47,645 nucleotides of DNA from Candidatus Nanohalarchaeota archaeon (GCA_022729355.1 JALDAN010000002.1:1-47645), one strand, 5' to 3'; positions 28,639-38,471 are shown, numbered from the stretch's first letter. The notes: a model not told the origin generated them from the sequence alone. Program-made: numbers and translations.

Positions 28639-30580
28639 AACTATAATTGAAAGAGTGAAGATCGATCATTACGGTCCTCTGGAGATAGATGTTGAACTGG
28701 AGGAAGGCCTCAACGTTTTCCATGGATTGAATGAGTCGGGAAAGACTCTTTTCGTGGAGGCTGTGACTTCCATGCTTACAGGTGAGAACGGAAGACTTGA
28801 TCAGAGGCCTGAAGGATTCATGACTGTTTCAAACGGTGGTGAAGAATTAAATGCCTCTCAGGAAGGACTGGAACATGTTCTGGAAGGTGTTAGTCCTGAA
28901 GATGTTCGTGAAGCGTTTGTGATACGTGACGGTGATTTGAGAAGGCCTGAGATGGATAATAGCTTCGGCAGGCATGACTACTTCCGTGACGTCACTGACA
29001 GGGTACTAGGATCAAGAACGACAAAGATAGAAGCCATACGTGATGAATTAGCAGATATCGGCTTCCTGACTAACTCCACCAGCGACGGAAAACTGGAGAA
29101 CACCAAGAACAGCGGAAAACTTGGAGACGCAAGAGATGAAGCCATAGGCCTCATCGATGATATCAATGATTTCCTTGATTCACTGGAGGGAGAAGGCCTT
29201 TACAGCAAATTCAGAGAACTGAATAGACTTGAAAACAGTATCAAGGAACAGGAGGAGCTTGTCACTAAGTTAGAGAACGCAGAGAAACAGGAAAAATACA
29301 GGAAAGGCCTCGAAATAATTGAAGAGCTGGAATGCCTTGATGATAAAAGAAAGGCCTTGAGAAAAGAGGAAAACGATGTTAGTGAGCTTGAAGAGTTAAA
29401 GCGTGCGGCTGAAGAGTTCGAGGCCTCCGGTAAAGCACCGGATAGATGGAGTAAAGCAGCCTTGATAAGCGGATTGAGTTCAGCGGCTCCAGCTGTAATT
29501 TCATTGTTCGCTCAAGGTATCGTACAGATACTGATGGCTATTGCAGCACTGATCGGTGTAGCAGCAACTATTTACTTCATATACAGATATGTGGAGGCCT
29601 CGGGAGAATTATCTGAGACAGAAGCAGAAAGAGATGATTTAATTGATGAAGCCGAGGCAAAAGGCCTTTCAGCTTCCTCACTTCATGATGTAGTGGAGAA
29701 GATCGAGAGTTACAGTCGGGAAGTGGAGACGGAGATAGATGAAGTGGAGCAAGAGAGACAGAATTTATTGCAGGATCTTTCAGCGATCTTCGGCGAGAAC
29801 AGGAAAGGCCTGCAGGAGTGGAGAGAGTTCATAAATGAGTACAGTGAAAGCTTTGAAGCAGTTGATGAGGATTTCGATCAAGGTCTTGAAGAAGCCGAGG
29901 AAGAGCTCCAGGAGATGAAGAACAGGATAGATGAGATAGAGGATGAGATCAGAAGCAAGAAACGTAAAGTAGAAGGCCTCGGAAAAGAATTCTCCAATAC
30001 AGTCGATGAGAGATTCCTAGAAGAGCCAGTGGAAGTTAATTCTATTGAAGATCTTTCAAGGGCAAGGGATCAGCTTGAACAGTTTGTCTCAAATCTGGAT
30101 GAAAATGTTGAGGCCTCTAGAGAGGCTATTGCGATCCTGGAGGAGATGGAGCAGGATGAAGGAGACGAGTTCAACAGATTGTTCGACGATAGTTATGCAG
30201 TGCAGATGTTCAGCGAAGCAACAGAAGGAAACTACACCGATATCAGATATGTGAAGGAGGAGAACAGGCTTGAAGTTGAACGTGCAGACGGCAGAAATGT
30301 TACGCCAGATCAACTGAGTCAGGGAACGTACGATCTGCTTTACATGTCGATAAGACTGGGCCTTGCACAGGAGATACTTGACAGGCCTGGTTTCCTGATA
30401 CTTGACAGCGCATTCACTCATTCGGATGTTGAGCGTATAGAGAAAGAAGTTGAGTTCCTTCAGAAGCTTGAAGAAAAGGGCTGGCAGATAATCTACCTGA
30501 CGTACAGAGAAGACACCAAAAAAGTATTTGAAGAGTACACAGATGTGAAAGGCCTTGATAGATTTGATTACAGTAGTTAA
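28628..30580 (+). CDS. YhaN/SbcC-like SMC-family ATPase with internal TM hairpin
   Basis: GLNESGKTLFVEAV Walker A; long coiled coils; TM segment ALISGLSSAAPAVISLFAQGIVQILMAIAALIGVAATIYFIY; LSQGTYDLLYMSIRLGLAQEI signature. Confidence 0.85.
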   Translation: MKDKTIIERVKIDHYGPLEIDVELEEGLNVFHGLNESGKTLFVEAVTSMLTGENGRLDQRPEGFMTVSNGGEELNASQEGLEHVLEGVSPEDVREAFVIRDGDLRRPEMDNSFGRHDYFRDVTDRVLGSRTTKIEAIRDELADIGFLTNSTSDGKLENTKNSGKLGDARDEAIGLIDDINDFLDSLEGEGLYSKFRELNRLENSIKEQEELVTKLENAEKQEKYRKGLEIIEELECLDDKRKALRKEENDVSELEELKRAAEEFEASGKAPDRWSKAALISGLSSAAPAVISLFAQGIVQILMAIAALIGVAATIYFIYRYVEASGELSETEAERDDLIDEAEAKGLSASSLHDVVEKIESYSREVETEIDEVEQERQNLLQDLSAIFGENRKGLQEWREFINEYSESFEAVDEDFDQGLEEAEEELQEMKNRIDEIEDEIRSKKRKVEGLGKEFSNTVDERFLEEPVEVNSIEDLSRARDQLEQFVSNLDENVEASREAIAILEEMEQDEGDEFNRLFDDSYAVQMFSEATEGNYTDIRYVKEENRLEVERADGRNVTPDQLSQGTYDLLYMSIRLGLAQEILDRPGFLILDSAFTHSDVERIEKEVEFLQKLEEKGWQIIYLTYREDTKKVFEEYTDVKGLDRFDYSS

Positions 30581-31143
30581 CGTGTATCAAGCACCAGTTC
30601 GTCCTTACTTTTCAGTCTCCACCGTATCCTGTCGTCTTCCTGAAGGCCTGTGATCGCTGCCAGTTCATCCGGCAGATTCACCTTGAATCCTTCACTTGTT
30701 TTCTCAACTTTGTGATCTGAGTCTCCTTTTTTCTCCCTCAGGCTGTAGGCCTGAAGTTCGCTTGAATCAAGTTTGTCCTCTACTTCTTTACTGTGTTCAG
30801 TGAACCATATCTCGCAGTTGATTCCTTTGAAGTCCTTCAACCATTTCAGCTGTGTATGCCGTAAACCGTCTTTATCCGACTTCACCTCGACGAATAGATA
30901 CTGTCCGCTGTCGCTGAAAGCCATAAAATCCGGGACTCCAGACCTGAAAACATTTCCGGTCTCTCCTTCAATATCTCTGGAAATCCGCTGACTTACTTTC
31001 TCCGATACCTCCGGATACCTTCCCTTGATATCTTCCAGGACACCGGGAGTAGTCCTGACAACGTTATCCCATTTATTCTCGAGCATACCTTCAACGTATT
31101 TTTCAGTCCTGTTCAGAGAGGCCTCTTCCTCGAACGGAATCAT
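30577..31143 (-). CDS. VRR-NUC-like nuclease with C-terminal AbrB/SpoVT-like domain
   Basis: GVPDFMAFSDSGQYLFVEVKSDKDGLRHTQLKWL; GFKVNLPDELAAITGLQEDDRIRWRLKSKDELVL. Confidence 0.75.
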   Translation of the reverse strand: MIPFEEEASLNRTEKYVEGMLENKWDNVVRTTPGVLEDIKGRYPEVSEKVSQRISRDIEGETGNVFRSGVPDFMAFSDSGQYLFVEVKSDKDGLRHTQLKWLKDFKGINCEIWFTEHSKEVEDKLDSSELQAYSLREKKGDSDHKVEKTSEGFKVNLPDELAAITGLQEDDRIRWRLKSKDELVLDTR

Positions 31144-31252
31144 AGTTCGGATATCTTTTAGAGAATCTTTTATCGTTCACTGGTCGGCTGGACAAGTTTT
31201 TTCTGTAATTTTAAATATTTCCTTAAGTTAACGGTTCGAAAAGGGTAATGCA

Positions 31253-32386
31253 ATGAAAGGCCAGTCCCAGACCAACTCGTTCTTGGCGATCGCTGCTGCT
31301 TTAGCCTTACTGGCAGGAGTAACAGCACTTTCACTGACCGATCCTGTCCACGACGTTGCAGCACCCGGAGACTTCATAGACAGTGACGGCGACGGAATAC
31401 AGGTCGACGAACCTGCACTGAACAGGACAGTAGAATCAGGAGGCCTTGAAGATACCGCAGAATACGCATCGGAAGGAGGCCTTGTAAACGACATGGCTGA
31501 AGATCTGGCGCAGTTCATATCAGGAGAGGAGATCGATTCCGGAGATCCTGAAATCAATGATACACTTCCAGAAATGGGGGAAAATGAGAGTCTTGATAAT
31601 GTTACTCCTCCGGATGAAGAACCTGAACTTGACAACATAACTGAACCGGGAGAAGATGATTCAGGTATCCTTGAAGACTTTTTGAATACTACGTCTGAAC
31701 TGATTAACTTCGAGGAGGAAAGTGAAGAAGAGGAGTCTGATGAACAAGATTCTGAGACAGAACGCGAAGGCCTCCTGCCTGACATACCGGATGGAGTGCT
31801 GGCAGCTCTTCTGCTTTTGATGACAGGCCTGGCGGCTGCTGCACTTTACAGAAGCGATGTAGATACTAAAAAGCTTCTCAAGCAGATAATCAGGAAGGCT
31901 CGGGAACTTGTGAAGGCAGCGCCAGATATCTTCAGACGGTTAATCGTCAATACAGCAACACTCCTTTCCAACACTGTCCAGAAATTACTGAAGACTCTAG
32001 TCGATTTAGCTAGAAGACCGGTATCAACGGCCAGTGAGATCAAGGAAGGCCTCACAGTAAAAATCATCAATATCCATAAGTGGTTGCTTTCTCTTCGTGA
32101 CGGAGGTTGGAAGCGGAAGATCAGAGAAAATCTTCCTGTAAAGGAGGAGCCGGAAAACAGTCTTGAGTACGTCTGGAGGCTTCTCAAGAGAAAGGCAGGT
32201 GTTGAAAATGATAATACGTATACTCCTCTTGAAGTTGGAGGCCTGGCGCTTGAACATGATCTTGATAGAGAGACTGTTGGAGATATAGTTGAGGCCTACA
32301 GGCTGGAGCAGTACTCCAGTGAGGGTTATACAGGAGAGCTTGATATCAGTGAGTGGCGGAAGAATCTGGGTGATGAGAGTGAGTAA
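31253..32386 (+). CDS. DUF4129-like transmembrane protein
   Basis: Signal-like N-terminus, central TM, C-terminal YTPLEVGGLALEHDLDRETVGDIVEAYRLEQYSSEGY. Confidence 0.75.
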   Translation: MKGQSQTNSFLAIAAALALLAGVTALSLTDPVHDVAAPGDFIDSDGDGIQVDEPALNRTVESGGLEDTAEYASEGGLVNDMAEDLAQFISGEEIDSGDPEINDTLPEMGENESLDNVTPPDEEPELDNITEPGEDDSGILEDFLNTTSELINFEEESEEEESDEQDSETEREGLLPDIPDGVLAALLLLMTGLAAAALYRSDVDTKKLLKQIIRKARELVKAAPDIFRRLIVNTATLLSNTVQKLLKTLVDLARRPVSTASEIKEGLTVKIINIHKWLLSLRDGGWKRKIRENLPVKEEPENSLEYVWRLLKRKAGVENDNTYTPLEVGGLALEHDLDRETVGDIVEAYRLEQYSSEGYTGELDISEWRKNLGDESE

Positions 32387-32918
32387 GGCAAGGACACTGC
32401 TGGCCGTCTTTGGTATTGTTCTTGTTGCGGCTGCGGTAGCTTTGCTTACTGTTCCAGAGCTTTACCAGGTTGTAGGTGTGTCTGATGAGGTGCTGATGAT
32501 TGCTGCATGGGTTATGACTGCCGTTCTTCTATTCTACGCTTTAAGGGCTTTTAGTATTGATACTCCTGAGGCAGAGGAGCTTTATCTGAGGCCTGATAAT
32601 CCTCCTGAAACTGTTGAAGATCCTGAAGGCGATCTGAAGCTGGAGATGAAGGATAATGATGAAAGATTCCGTGAAACAGTGAAGGATGTTCTGAAGGAGA
32701 TATACGGTAAAAGTGAGGAAGAGGCGGAAAACCTGATTGAAAGTGGAGAATGGACTGAAAACGGTGTTGCAGCTGCTTACGTTGATAAATCTGTTAGTTA
32801 CCCTGTGCTGGAAAGATTGAGGGAGTGGATAGAGGACTCCGGCACCGAAGAACGAAGAAGGAGCGAAACAGTTGAAGCAATAGAAAATCTTTACAGCAAA
32901 GGTGATAGAGATGAATGA
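32373..32918 (+). CDS. two-TM membrane protein of MoxR/DUF58 cluster
   Basis: ATG at 32373 (MRVSKARTLLAVFGIVLVAAAVALL). Confidence 0.65.
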   Translation: MRVSKARTLLAVFGIVLVAAAVALLTVPELYQVVGVSDEVLMIAAWVMTAVLLFYALRAFSIDTPEAEELYLRPDNPPETVEDPEGDLKLEMKDNDERFRETVKDVLKEIYGKSEEEAENLIESGEWTENGVAAAYVDKSVSYPVLERLREWIEDSGTEERRRSETVEAIENLYSKGDRDE

Positions 32919-34197
32919 AAGCTACAGGGCCTGGAGCTATGCACTCCCGGTAACAGTCACGTTGATCCTGCTTGGAGTAGTCTCCGGAAGACCAGAGTTC
33001 TTCGTGGCAGCAGTGATACCTGCAGTATTCATCCTTTTCTCAAAGATTTCAAGAAGTCCCTCAGAGGAAGCACTTGAACTTGAAAGAAGTATATCTGATG
33101 AAGCGCCAGGCCCGGGAGAAGAAGTGGAAATAACTGTATCAGCAAAGAACGATGGAAGTACAACCATGACTGATCTCAGGATCGTGGACGGAGTACCCGA
33201 AGGCCTCAAAGTTACTGACGGTTCTCCAAGGAGTTCAATCGCTTTATCGCCTGGGAAAGAAAAACAGTTCTCCTACAGTCTTGTAGCGAGGAGAGGAAGC
33301 TACGTATTCGAATCTGCGAAGGCAGAGTTCAGCAGCGGCTCCAATAAAAAAGGAGTTGAAGTAGAGGCCTCTGGAGATAAGGAGATACAGGTTGGCACAG
33401 AGATACAGGAAGCAGTTCTCCGTGATAAAACAGATCTGCAGACAGGCGACCTGGTGACGAGGGATGGTGGAAGCGGGGTGGAGTTCCACTCTCTACGTGA
33501 TTACAAGAGCAGCGATCCTATTTCAAGGATTGAATGGAGGCACATGGCTAAGACAGGAGACCTAGCAACAAAAAATTTCAGAGAGGAGAGAAGTGGCAAG
33601 ATAATAATCGTACTTGATGCAAGAGAAAGCTCAGACAGGAAGGCAGACGAAGGCCATCCAACAGGAGTCGATCTCTCGGCTTATGCTGCCAGGACAGTAT
33701 TTAAACTACTTGATAAATCAAGGCACAGGACAGGCCTCGCAGTACTCGGAGTAAATCCTGAGGATGTGACTGCGACTTCTGATTCACCGGTTTTACAGTA
33801 TATCAGGCCTGGAAGCGGTAGAAGGCCTCGACAGAAGATACTCGGTACTCTTGAAGACGTGCAGAAAGCAGATAAGCATGACGAAGATGAGATGACGTCA
33901 CGGCTTTACAGGATGTTGCCTCCTGATTCTCAGATACTCTTCTTCAGCCCGTTGCTTGATGATGGTCTTGAAGATACTTTGAAACTGCTTGATACTCACG
34001 GATTCCCTTCAACAGTTGTAAGCCCTGACGTTACATACGCAGATTCGCCTGCTGCACGGCTTGAAGCAGTTGAAAGAGATCTACGTGTAAAGGAGTTGAG
34101 AAAATGGGCTCCGGTAATTGACTGGGATGTCAAAAGGCCTATGTCAATACAGGTATCAAAAGCTCTCAGAAGAATCTATATGAGGGATAAACGATGA
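32911..34197 (+). CDS. DUF58 domain protein
   Basis: GDLVTRDGGSGVEFHSLRDYKSSDPISRIEWRHMAKTGDLATKNFREERSGKIIIVLDA. Confidence 0.92.
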   Translation: MNESYRAWSYALPVTVTLILLGVVSGRPEFFVAAVIPAVFILFSKISRSPSEEALELERSISDEAPGPGEEVEITVSAKNDGSTTMTDLRIVDGVPEGLKVTDGSPRSSIALSPGKEKQFSYSLVARRGSYVFESAKAEFSSGSNKKGVEVEASGDKEIQVGTEIQEAVLRDKTDLQTGDLVTRDGGSGVEFHSLRDYKSSDPISRIEWRHMAKTGDLATKNFREERSGKIIIVLDARESSDRKADEGHPTGVDLSAYAARTVFKLLDKSRHRTGLAVLGVNPEDVTATSDSPVLQYIRPGSGRRPRQKILGTLEDVQKADKHDEDEMTSRLYRMLPPDSQILFFSPLLDDGLEDTLKLLDTHGFPSTVVSPDVTYADSPAARLEAVERDLRVKELRKWAPVIDWDVKRPMSIQVSKALRRIYMRDKR

Positions 34198-35738
34198 GTT
34201 TGAGCGAAAAGAACTGGCGTATAACAAGGCTTGGAGCAATCGCAGTCGCAGTACTGTCTGCAGCGTATATTTACGCAGTGATGGAGGCCTCAGTATTCGA
34301 TCAATCGCTTGTACTGGCGGCTGCTTCAGGTGCTTTTTACGCTGTTGCATCCAGATTAGCAGGCGCTGAAAGATTCGGTTCGATGGCTAGGCCTGTTTCT
34401 TCTTTCCTATCAATGACTTCTGGAGTACTGTTGATAGCAGCTGCCGCAGTCTTCACACAGTCATCCTTTGAGGTACTGTCTGCTCTAGTAACTCTCGATC
34501 AAGGTATCTCCACAATCCTGCTCTCAGTATTCACAACTTTGGTCGGAGCAGGAGGCCTCATTCTAGGTTCGTACTTCATAATGAACGGAGTCATACTCGT
34601 TCTCTCTGAGAAACTTGATGAGGGAACTCCTGTAGGCCCTCAGTCATCTGATCTGGTTTTCACGGGAATCCTGATAGGGGTAACTGTTCTATCAGTCGCA
34701 GGCACTGCATTCCTCACCGATTTAGAGCCGGGAGCCTACATCACAGCACTTCTCGAGACACTGATCGCTCCTGAGACAGTTCCGGCAACCGTTACAGGCC
34801 TCATATTTGTAACAACATACTTCATTTCAGCACGGGCATGGAGGAGCCTACCTTTCAGCGAACTAGTCCCGTCAGATCACAGTGATACTTATGGAAAGCT
34901 TGCCAGAGTAGAGCAGTTCTTCCGATTCCTGGCAGTCCCTGTAATAGGCCTCCTGATAGCTCTCAATGATTCACCGGAGATGCTTGAAGCAGCAGTCCTT
35001 GGAGGCCTTGACACACCTGGTTTCAGGGAATTCATGCTATACCTGATTTTTGCCTCCATCTTGGCCTTTGTAGGAGTGAAAGTTATTCAGGCCTTCACAG
35101 GTGACAGGGAGTGGATGAAAAGTCTGGCACCTTACCTCCTTTTCACAGGCCTTGCATGGCTGATCGCTCCATACGTCGCAATAGTGCTGGATGTATTCGC
35201 CTCCACCGCACCGGAACTAATCGCAACGCCTGTAGAGGAGATGCTTGCAGAACTTGGACAGAGAAACACAGGCCTTGTATTCCTGACAGCAGCATCAGGC
35301 CTTTCATTCCTACTCAAATCATTTACAGGTCTGCTGAAAGGCCTCGGATTCGTATCGGAAGGCCTTGAAGGAACAGGTTTCTCGGCTTTCGGGGTACTAT
35401 CTGTTGCTCTGGGCCTGTATATTTTCCAGGCCTCTCCATCATCAGTACTACTGTTCACGGGGGTTGCTCTTTCAATGGTAGTCTGGGAGATCGGAAGACG
35501 CTCTACGGTTCTTGGCATGGAGGTAGGTAGAGAAGGAGCATCGATGCAGGGAGAATTTGTACAGGTATTATTGAAGCTGGCAGTAGCACTTATAGCGATA
35601 GTTGCTGCAGAAACAGTTCTTGTGTTACTGAGTCAGGTAGGTACACCAGCAATACCGGGTTCGGTCGCACTCATGGTATTTCTTCTGGCTGTGTCCGGAG
35701 TGCTACTTGTATCTATGGCGTTGAAGGATTTTCTCTAG
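34194..35738 (+). CDS. polytopic membrane protein of MoxR/DUF58 cluster
   Basis: 514 aa, about 12 hydrophobic segments, ATGA overlap with DUF58 gene. Confidence 0.75.
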   Translation: MSLSEKNWRITRLGAIAVAVLSAAYIYAVMEASVFDQSLVLAAASGAFYAVASRLAGAERFGSMARPVSSFLSMTSGVLLIAAAAVFTQSSFEVLSALVTLDQGISTILLSVFTTLVGAGGLILGSYFIMNGVILVLSEKLDEGTPVGPQSSDLVFTGILIGVTVLSVAGTAFLTDLEPGAYITALLETLIAPETVPATVTGLIFVTTYFISARAWRSLPFSELVPSDHSDTYGKLARVEQFFRFLAVPVIGLLIALNDSPEMLEAAVLGGLDTPGFREFMLYLIFASILAFVGVKVIQAFTGDREWMKSLAPYLLFTGLAWLIAPYVAIVLDVFASTAPELIATPVEEMLAELGQRNTGLVFLTAASGLSFLLKSFTGLLKGLGFVSEGLEGTGFSAFGVLSVALGLYIFQASPSSVLLFTGVALSMVVWEIGRRSTVLGMEVGREGASMQGEFVQVLLKLAVALIAIVAAETVLVLLSQVGTPAIPGSVALMVFLLAVSGVLLVSMALKDFL

Positions 35739-36705
35739 AATCAGTCTCCTGTGTTTCAGGGACTTCAGTATTCTCGATCACTGACCTGGCCACTTCCTGT
35801 TTGTCCACATTATCTACTTCTGCCTCCGGTGTAAGTACAAGCCTGTGATGCAGTACCTCAGTGGAGATCGCCTTCACATCTGTGGGAGTGACGAAGCTTC
35901 TTCCCCCGATAAGTGCCTTGGCTCTTGAGGCCTCGAAAAGCCTCTGGATGCCTCTCGGCGATACTCCGACTTCCACTCTTTCATCCTGTCTGGTGTTTCT
36001 TCCGATGTTGACGATGTAGTCTCTTATCTTTTCATCTGTCTCTACGTCCTCTACTGAGGCCTGTATATGTCTTACTTCTCTGGCGTTGACTGCCTGTGAG
36101 GCCTTTGGCATCTGTTTGTCTCTATCGGCTCTTCCGTCCAGTATTTTTCTTTCACCTTGTCTATCCGGATATCCGATCTCTGTTTTGATCATGAATCTGT
36201 CTCTCTGGGCCTCTGGAAGTGCGAATGTTCCTTCCTGTTCTACAGGGTTCTGTGTGGCGATCACGAAGAATGGTTCAGGGAGTTGACGTGTCTCGTTGTC
36301 TACTGTTACCTGTTTCTCTCCCATTGCCTCCAGTAGAGCTGCCTGTGTTTTTGGTGGTGCTCTGTTGATCTCGTCTGCGAGGATTATGTTTGAGAATATA
36401 GGTCCTTTCTTGAACTGGAACTCTCCTGTTTCCTCGTTGTATACATGGCTTCCTGTGATATCACCTGGCAGGAGATCCGGTGTGAACTGTATCCTGTTGA
36501 ATGACAGGCCCATAGAACGGGCGAAGCTTCTGGCAGTAAGAGTCTTCCCTGTACCAGGCACGTCTTCCAGTAATACGTGACCTTTCGCAGAAATACCTGT
36601 CATAACGGTTTTCAGGAACTCGTCATCTGCAATCACTGCAGAGGATACAGAATCGAGAACTTTGTCTATATCTCTGGAGGCCTTGTCAATTCCCATATAC
36701 TGCAT
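35713..36705 (-). CDS. moxR: MoxR-family AAA ATPase
   Basis: GHVLLEDVPGTGKTLTARSFARSMGLSFNRIQFTPDLLPGDITG..ADEINRAPPKTQAALLEAMGEKQVT. Confidence 0.95.
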   Translation of the reverse strand: MQYMGIDKASRDIDKVLDSVSSAVIADDEFLKTVMTGISAKGHVLLEDVPGTGKTLTARSFARSMGLSFNRIQFTPDLLPGDITGSHVYNEETGEFQFKKGPIFSNIILADEINRAPPKTQAALLEAMGEKQVTVDNETRQLPEPFFVIATQNPVEQEGTFALPEAQRDRFMIKTEIGYPDRQGERKILDGRADRDKQMPKASQAVNAREVRHIQASVEDVETDEKIRDYIVNIGRNTRQDERVEVGVSPRGIQRLFEASRAKALIGGRSFVTPTDVKAISTEVLHHRLVLTPEAEVDNVDKQEVARSVIENTEVPETQETDSRENPSTP

Positions 36706-36803
36706 TCTTTGTTCTCATACGTTTAAAGAAGTAATTCTGTAAAAAGGCCTCCACTAATCGAATAGAAGTGTTTTTATTGTTTGGTAACAATACTCGGTTC
36801 AGT

Positions 36804-37646
36804 ATGTCTGAGTTTGTTGTTGATATTGATCCTGATAACTGGAGTAGGGCGTTTGAGGTCCTTGATTACTATTTTGTAGATGATCAGGACATGATGCAGG
36901 CCCTCGGAATAGGTAGTCCTCAGACGCTTCATGAACAGAGAAATGGAGAAAGAGAGTTTATGGATAGTGTAGTGGCAGGAAATATATTGACAGTACTTAA
37001 TGACACTGAACCTGTAATCCAACTGGGTGATTCTCCGTATGACCATATAGAGGATACTTACAATGCATGGGGAGAAAGAGCAGAACTGGAAGATGGTGTT
37101 GCTGAATTCATTTTTGCCACTTACTCCCGGAAAGAGCTTGCCGAAAAGGCAGATGTCGACAAGAGAAGAGCTGTAGACTACAAAAACGGTGAGAGCAATC
37201 CGACAGTAGAATTATTCGAGGAATGTTTCGAAGAAGTAAATGATGCAATGAACGCTGTATTTCATCCTGAGATGGATGTTTATCCTTTAGGAGCCTACTC
37301 TAGCCCTGAATATAGAGATGGGCGTCACGCATTTATAGAAAACGCCGATCCGGAACAACTCGCTGATATTAATGAAGCTGTGCGTGATGTGAAGTGGCTT
37401 GAAGAGGAGAGGCCTATGGGATATACAGGGATTAAGAAAAATATCGAGGCCTTGGAAGAGATGAAGGACGTTGTTACGAATCCTCTTCGATCAGAGGTAT
37501 CGGGTAGGTCGCTCACTTCCTCATCTCCATTCTTCCATGGAGTTACAGAGGCAGGAATAGCAGATAAAATAGCTGGAGAGGCCTCTAATTATTCAATTAA
37601 TGTTTCAGAGACGTATCTTGAGACATTGACTTATATGATTCGCTAA
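36804..37646 (+). CDS. protein with XRE-like HTH (possibly tandem)
   Basis: YSRKELAEKADVDKRRAVDYKNGESNPTVELFEECFEEV resembles HTH_XRE; weaker similar segment near the N-terminus. Confidence 0.55.
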   Translation: MSEFVVDIDPDNWSRAFEVLDYYFVDDQDMMQALGIGSPQTLHEQRNGEREFMDSVVAGNILTVLNDTEPVIQLGDSPYDHIEDTYNAWGERAELEDGVAEFIFATYSRKELAEKADVDKRRAVDYKNGESNPTVELFEECFEEVNDAMNAVFHPEMDVYPLGAYSSPEYRDGRHAFIENADPEQLADINEAVRDVKWLEEERPMGYTGIKKNIEALEEMKDVVTNPLRSEVSGRSLTSSSPFFHGVTEAGIADKIAGEASNYSINVSETYLETLTYMIR

Positions 37647-37700
37647 AAATTTCTCTCGAAAGCAAAGTCTAATAAAGATTCTGCCAGATGATTTTTACTT

Positions 37701-38468
37701 GTGAGTGACAAAATTCTACTTGAGGATTTTTACAGTGAAAGAATTGCGTCTCTAGATCAGATGTCGGCTACCTACGGCTTTATCAGAGAGGAGTATGATC
37801 AAGGTATTTCAGAGATAGTTGATTCTCTTGAGATGGATTATACATGGATTGGAGCTTCAGGTGACGGAGTAGATATCTTTTACAGTGCACTTGCGGAGGA
37901 GTTCGACATGCTTGAAGATATTGGAAAAGACAGTACTTACCGGATAAAGGCCTCTAAAGAGGATTTTCAGGTGCTCGAAGAGAGACTTGATCAGCACTTC
38001 AGTAGGGGATATGATAGGTCTGAACTTGTCGGCATCCTCAGAGCAGAGTTTCCTGAAGTTTCACAGAGAAGATTTCGTGAGGAAGATGATCTGCCTACAG
38101 AACAGCCTTACAAAAGTCGTTTTGGAGGCTGGAACAATGCTCTCTGGAGTGCAGGCCTTCCTACCGAAGATCAATTAACGGATCAGGAGCTTGAACATCA
38201 GCTGATAGCAAAAACTCATGATCTTAATGACAAGAGAGATTTACTTGTTGAAACTGCTTCAGCCCGAGATATCAACTCTTCAGAAGGAATGAATAACGAG
38301 AGAAGCTTTCAGGAGACCTTTGGAAGTATAGAGGACGCCTATGAAAGCGCTGGCTTGGGTAATATCAGATTAATCGAAAAAGAGATGGAGGAATGGAGAT
38401 CTATAATATATACGCCCTACTCCGATATAATTGAAGTATCAACGAAAGACGTAGGCCACAAGCTTTGA
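37701..38468 (+). CDS. homing-endonuclease-associated-repeat (HNH_repeat-like) protein
   Basis: LPTEQPYKSRFGGWNNALWSAGLP and FQETFGSIEDAYESAGLGN repeats. Confidence 0.6.
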   Translation: MSDKILLEDFYSERIASLDQMSATYGFIREEYDQGISEIVDSLEMDYTWIGASGDGVDIFYSALAEEFDMLEDIGKDSTYRIKASKEDFQVLEERLDQHFSRGYDRSELVGILRAEFPEVSQRRFREEDDLPTEQPYKSRFGGWNNALWSAGLPTEDQLTDQELEHQLIAKTHDLNDKRDLLVETASARDINSSEGMNNERSFQETFGSIEDAYESAGLGNIRLIEKEMEEWRSIIYTPYSDIIEVSTKDVGHKL

Positions 38469-38471
38469 ATT

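Noticed and set aside
31228-31785. Minus-strand 185-aa Ser-rich ORF
   Set aside because: Antisense of the acidic low-complexity part of the DUF4129-like gene; composition explained by reverse-complemented Asp/Glu codons.
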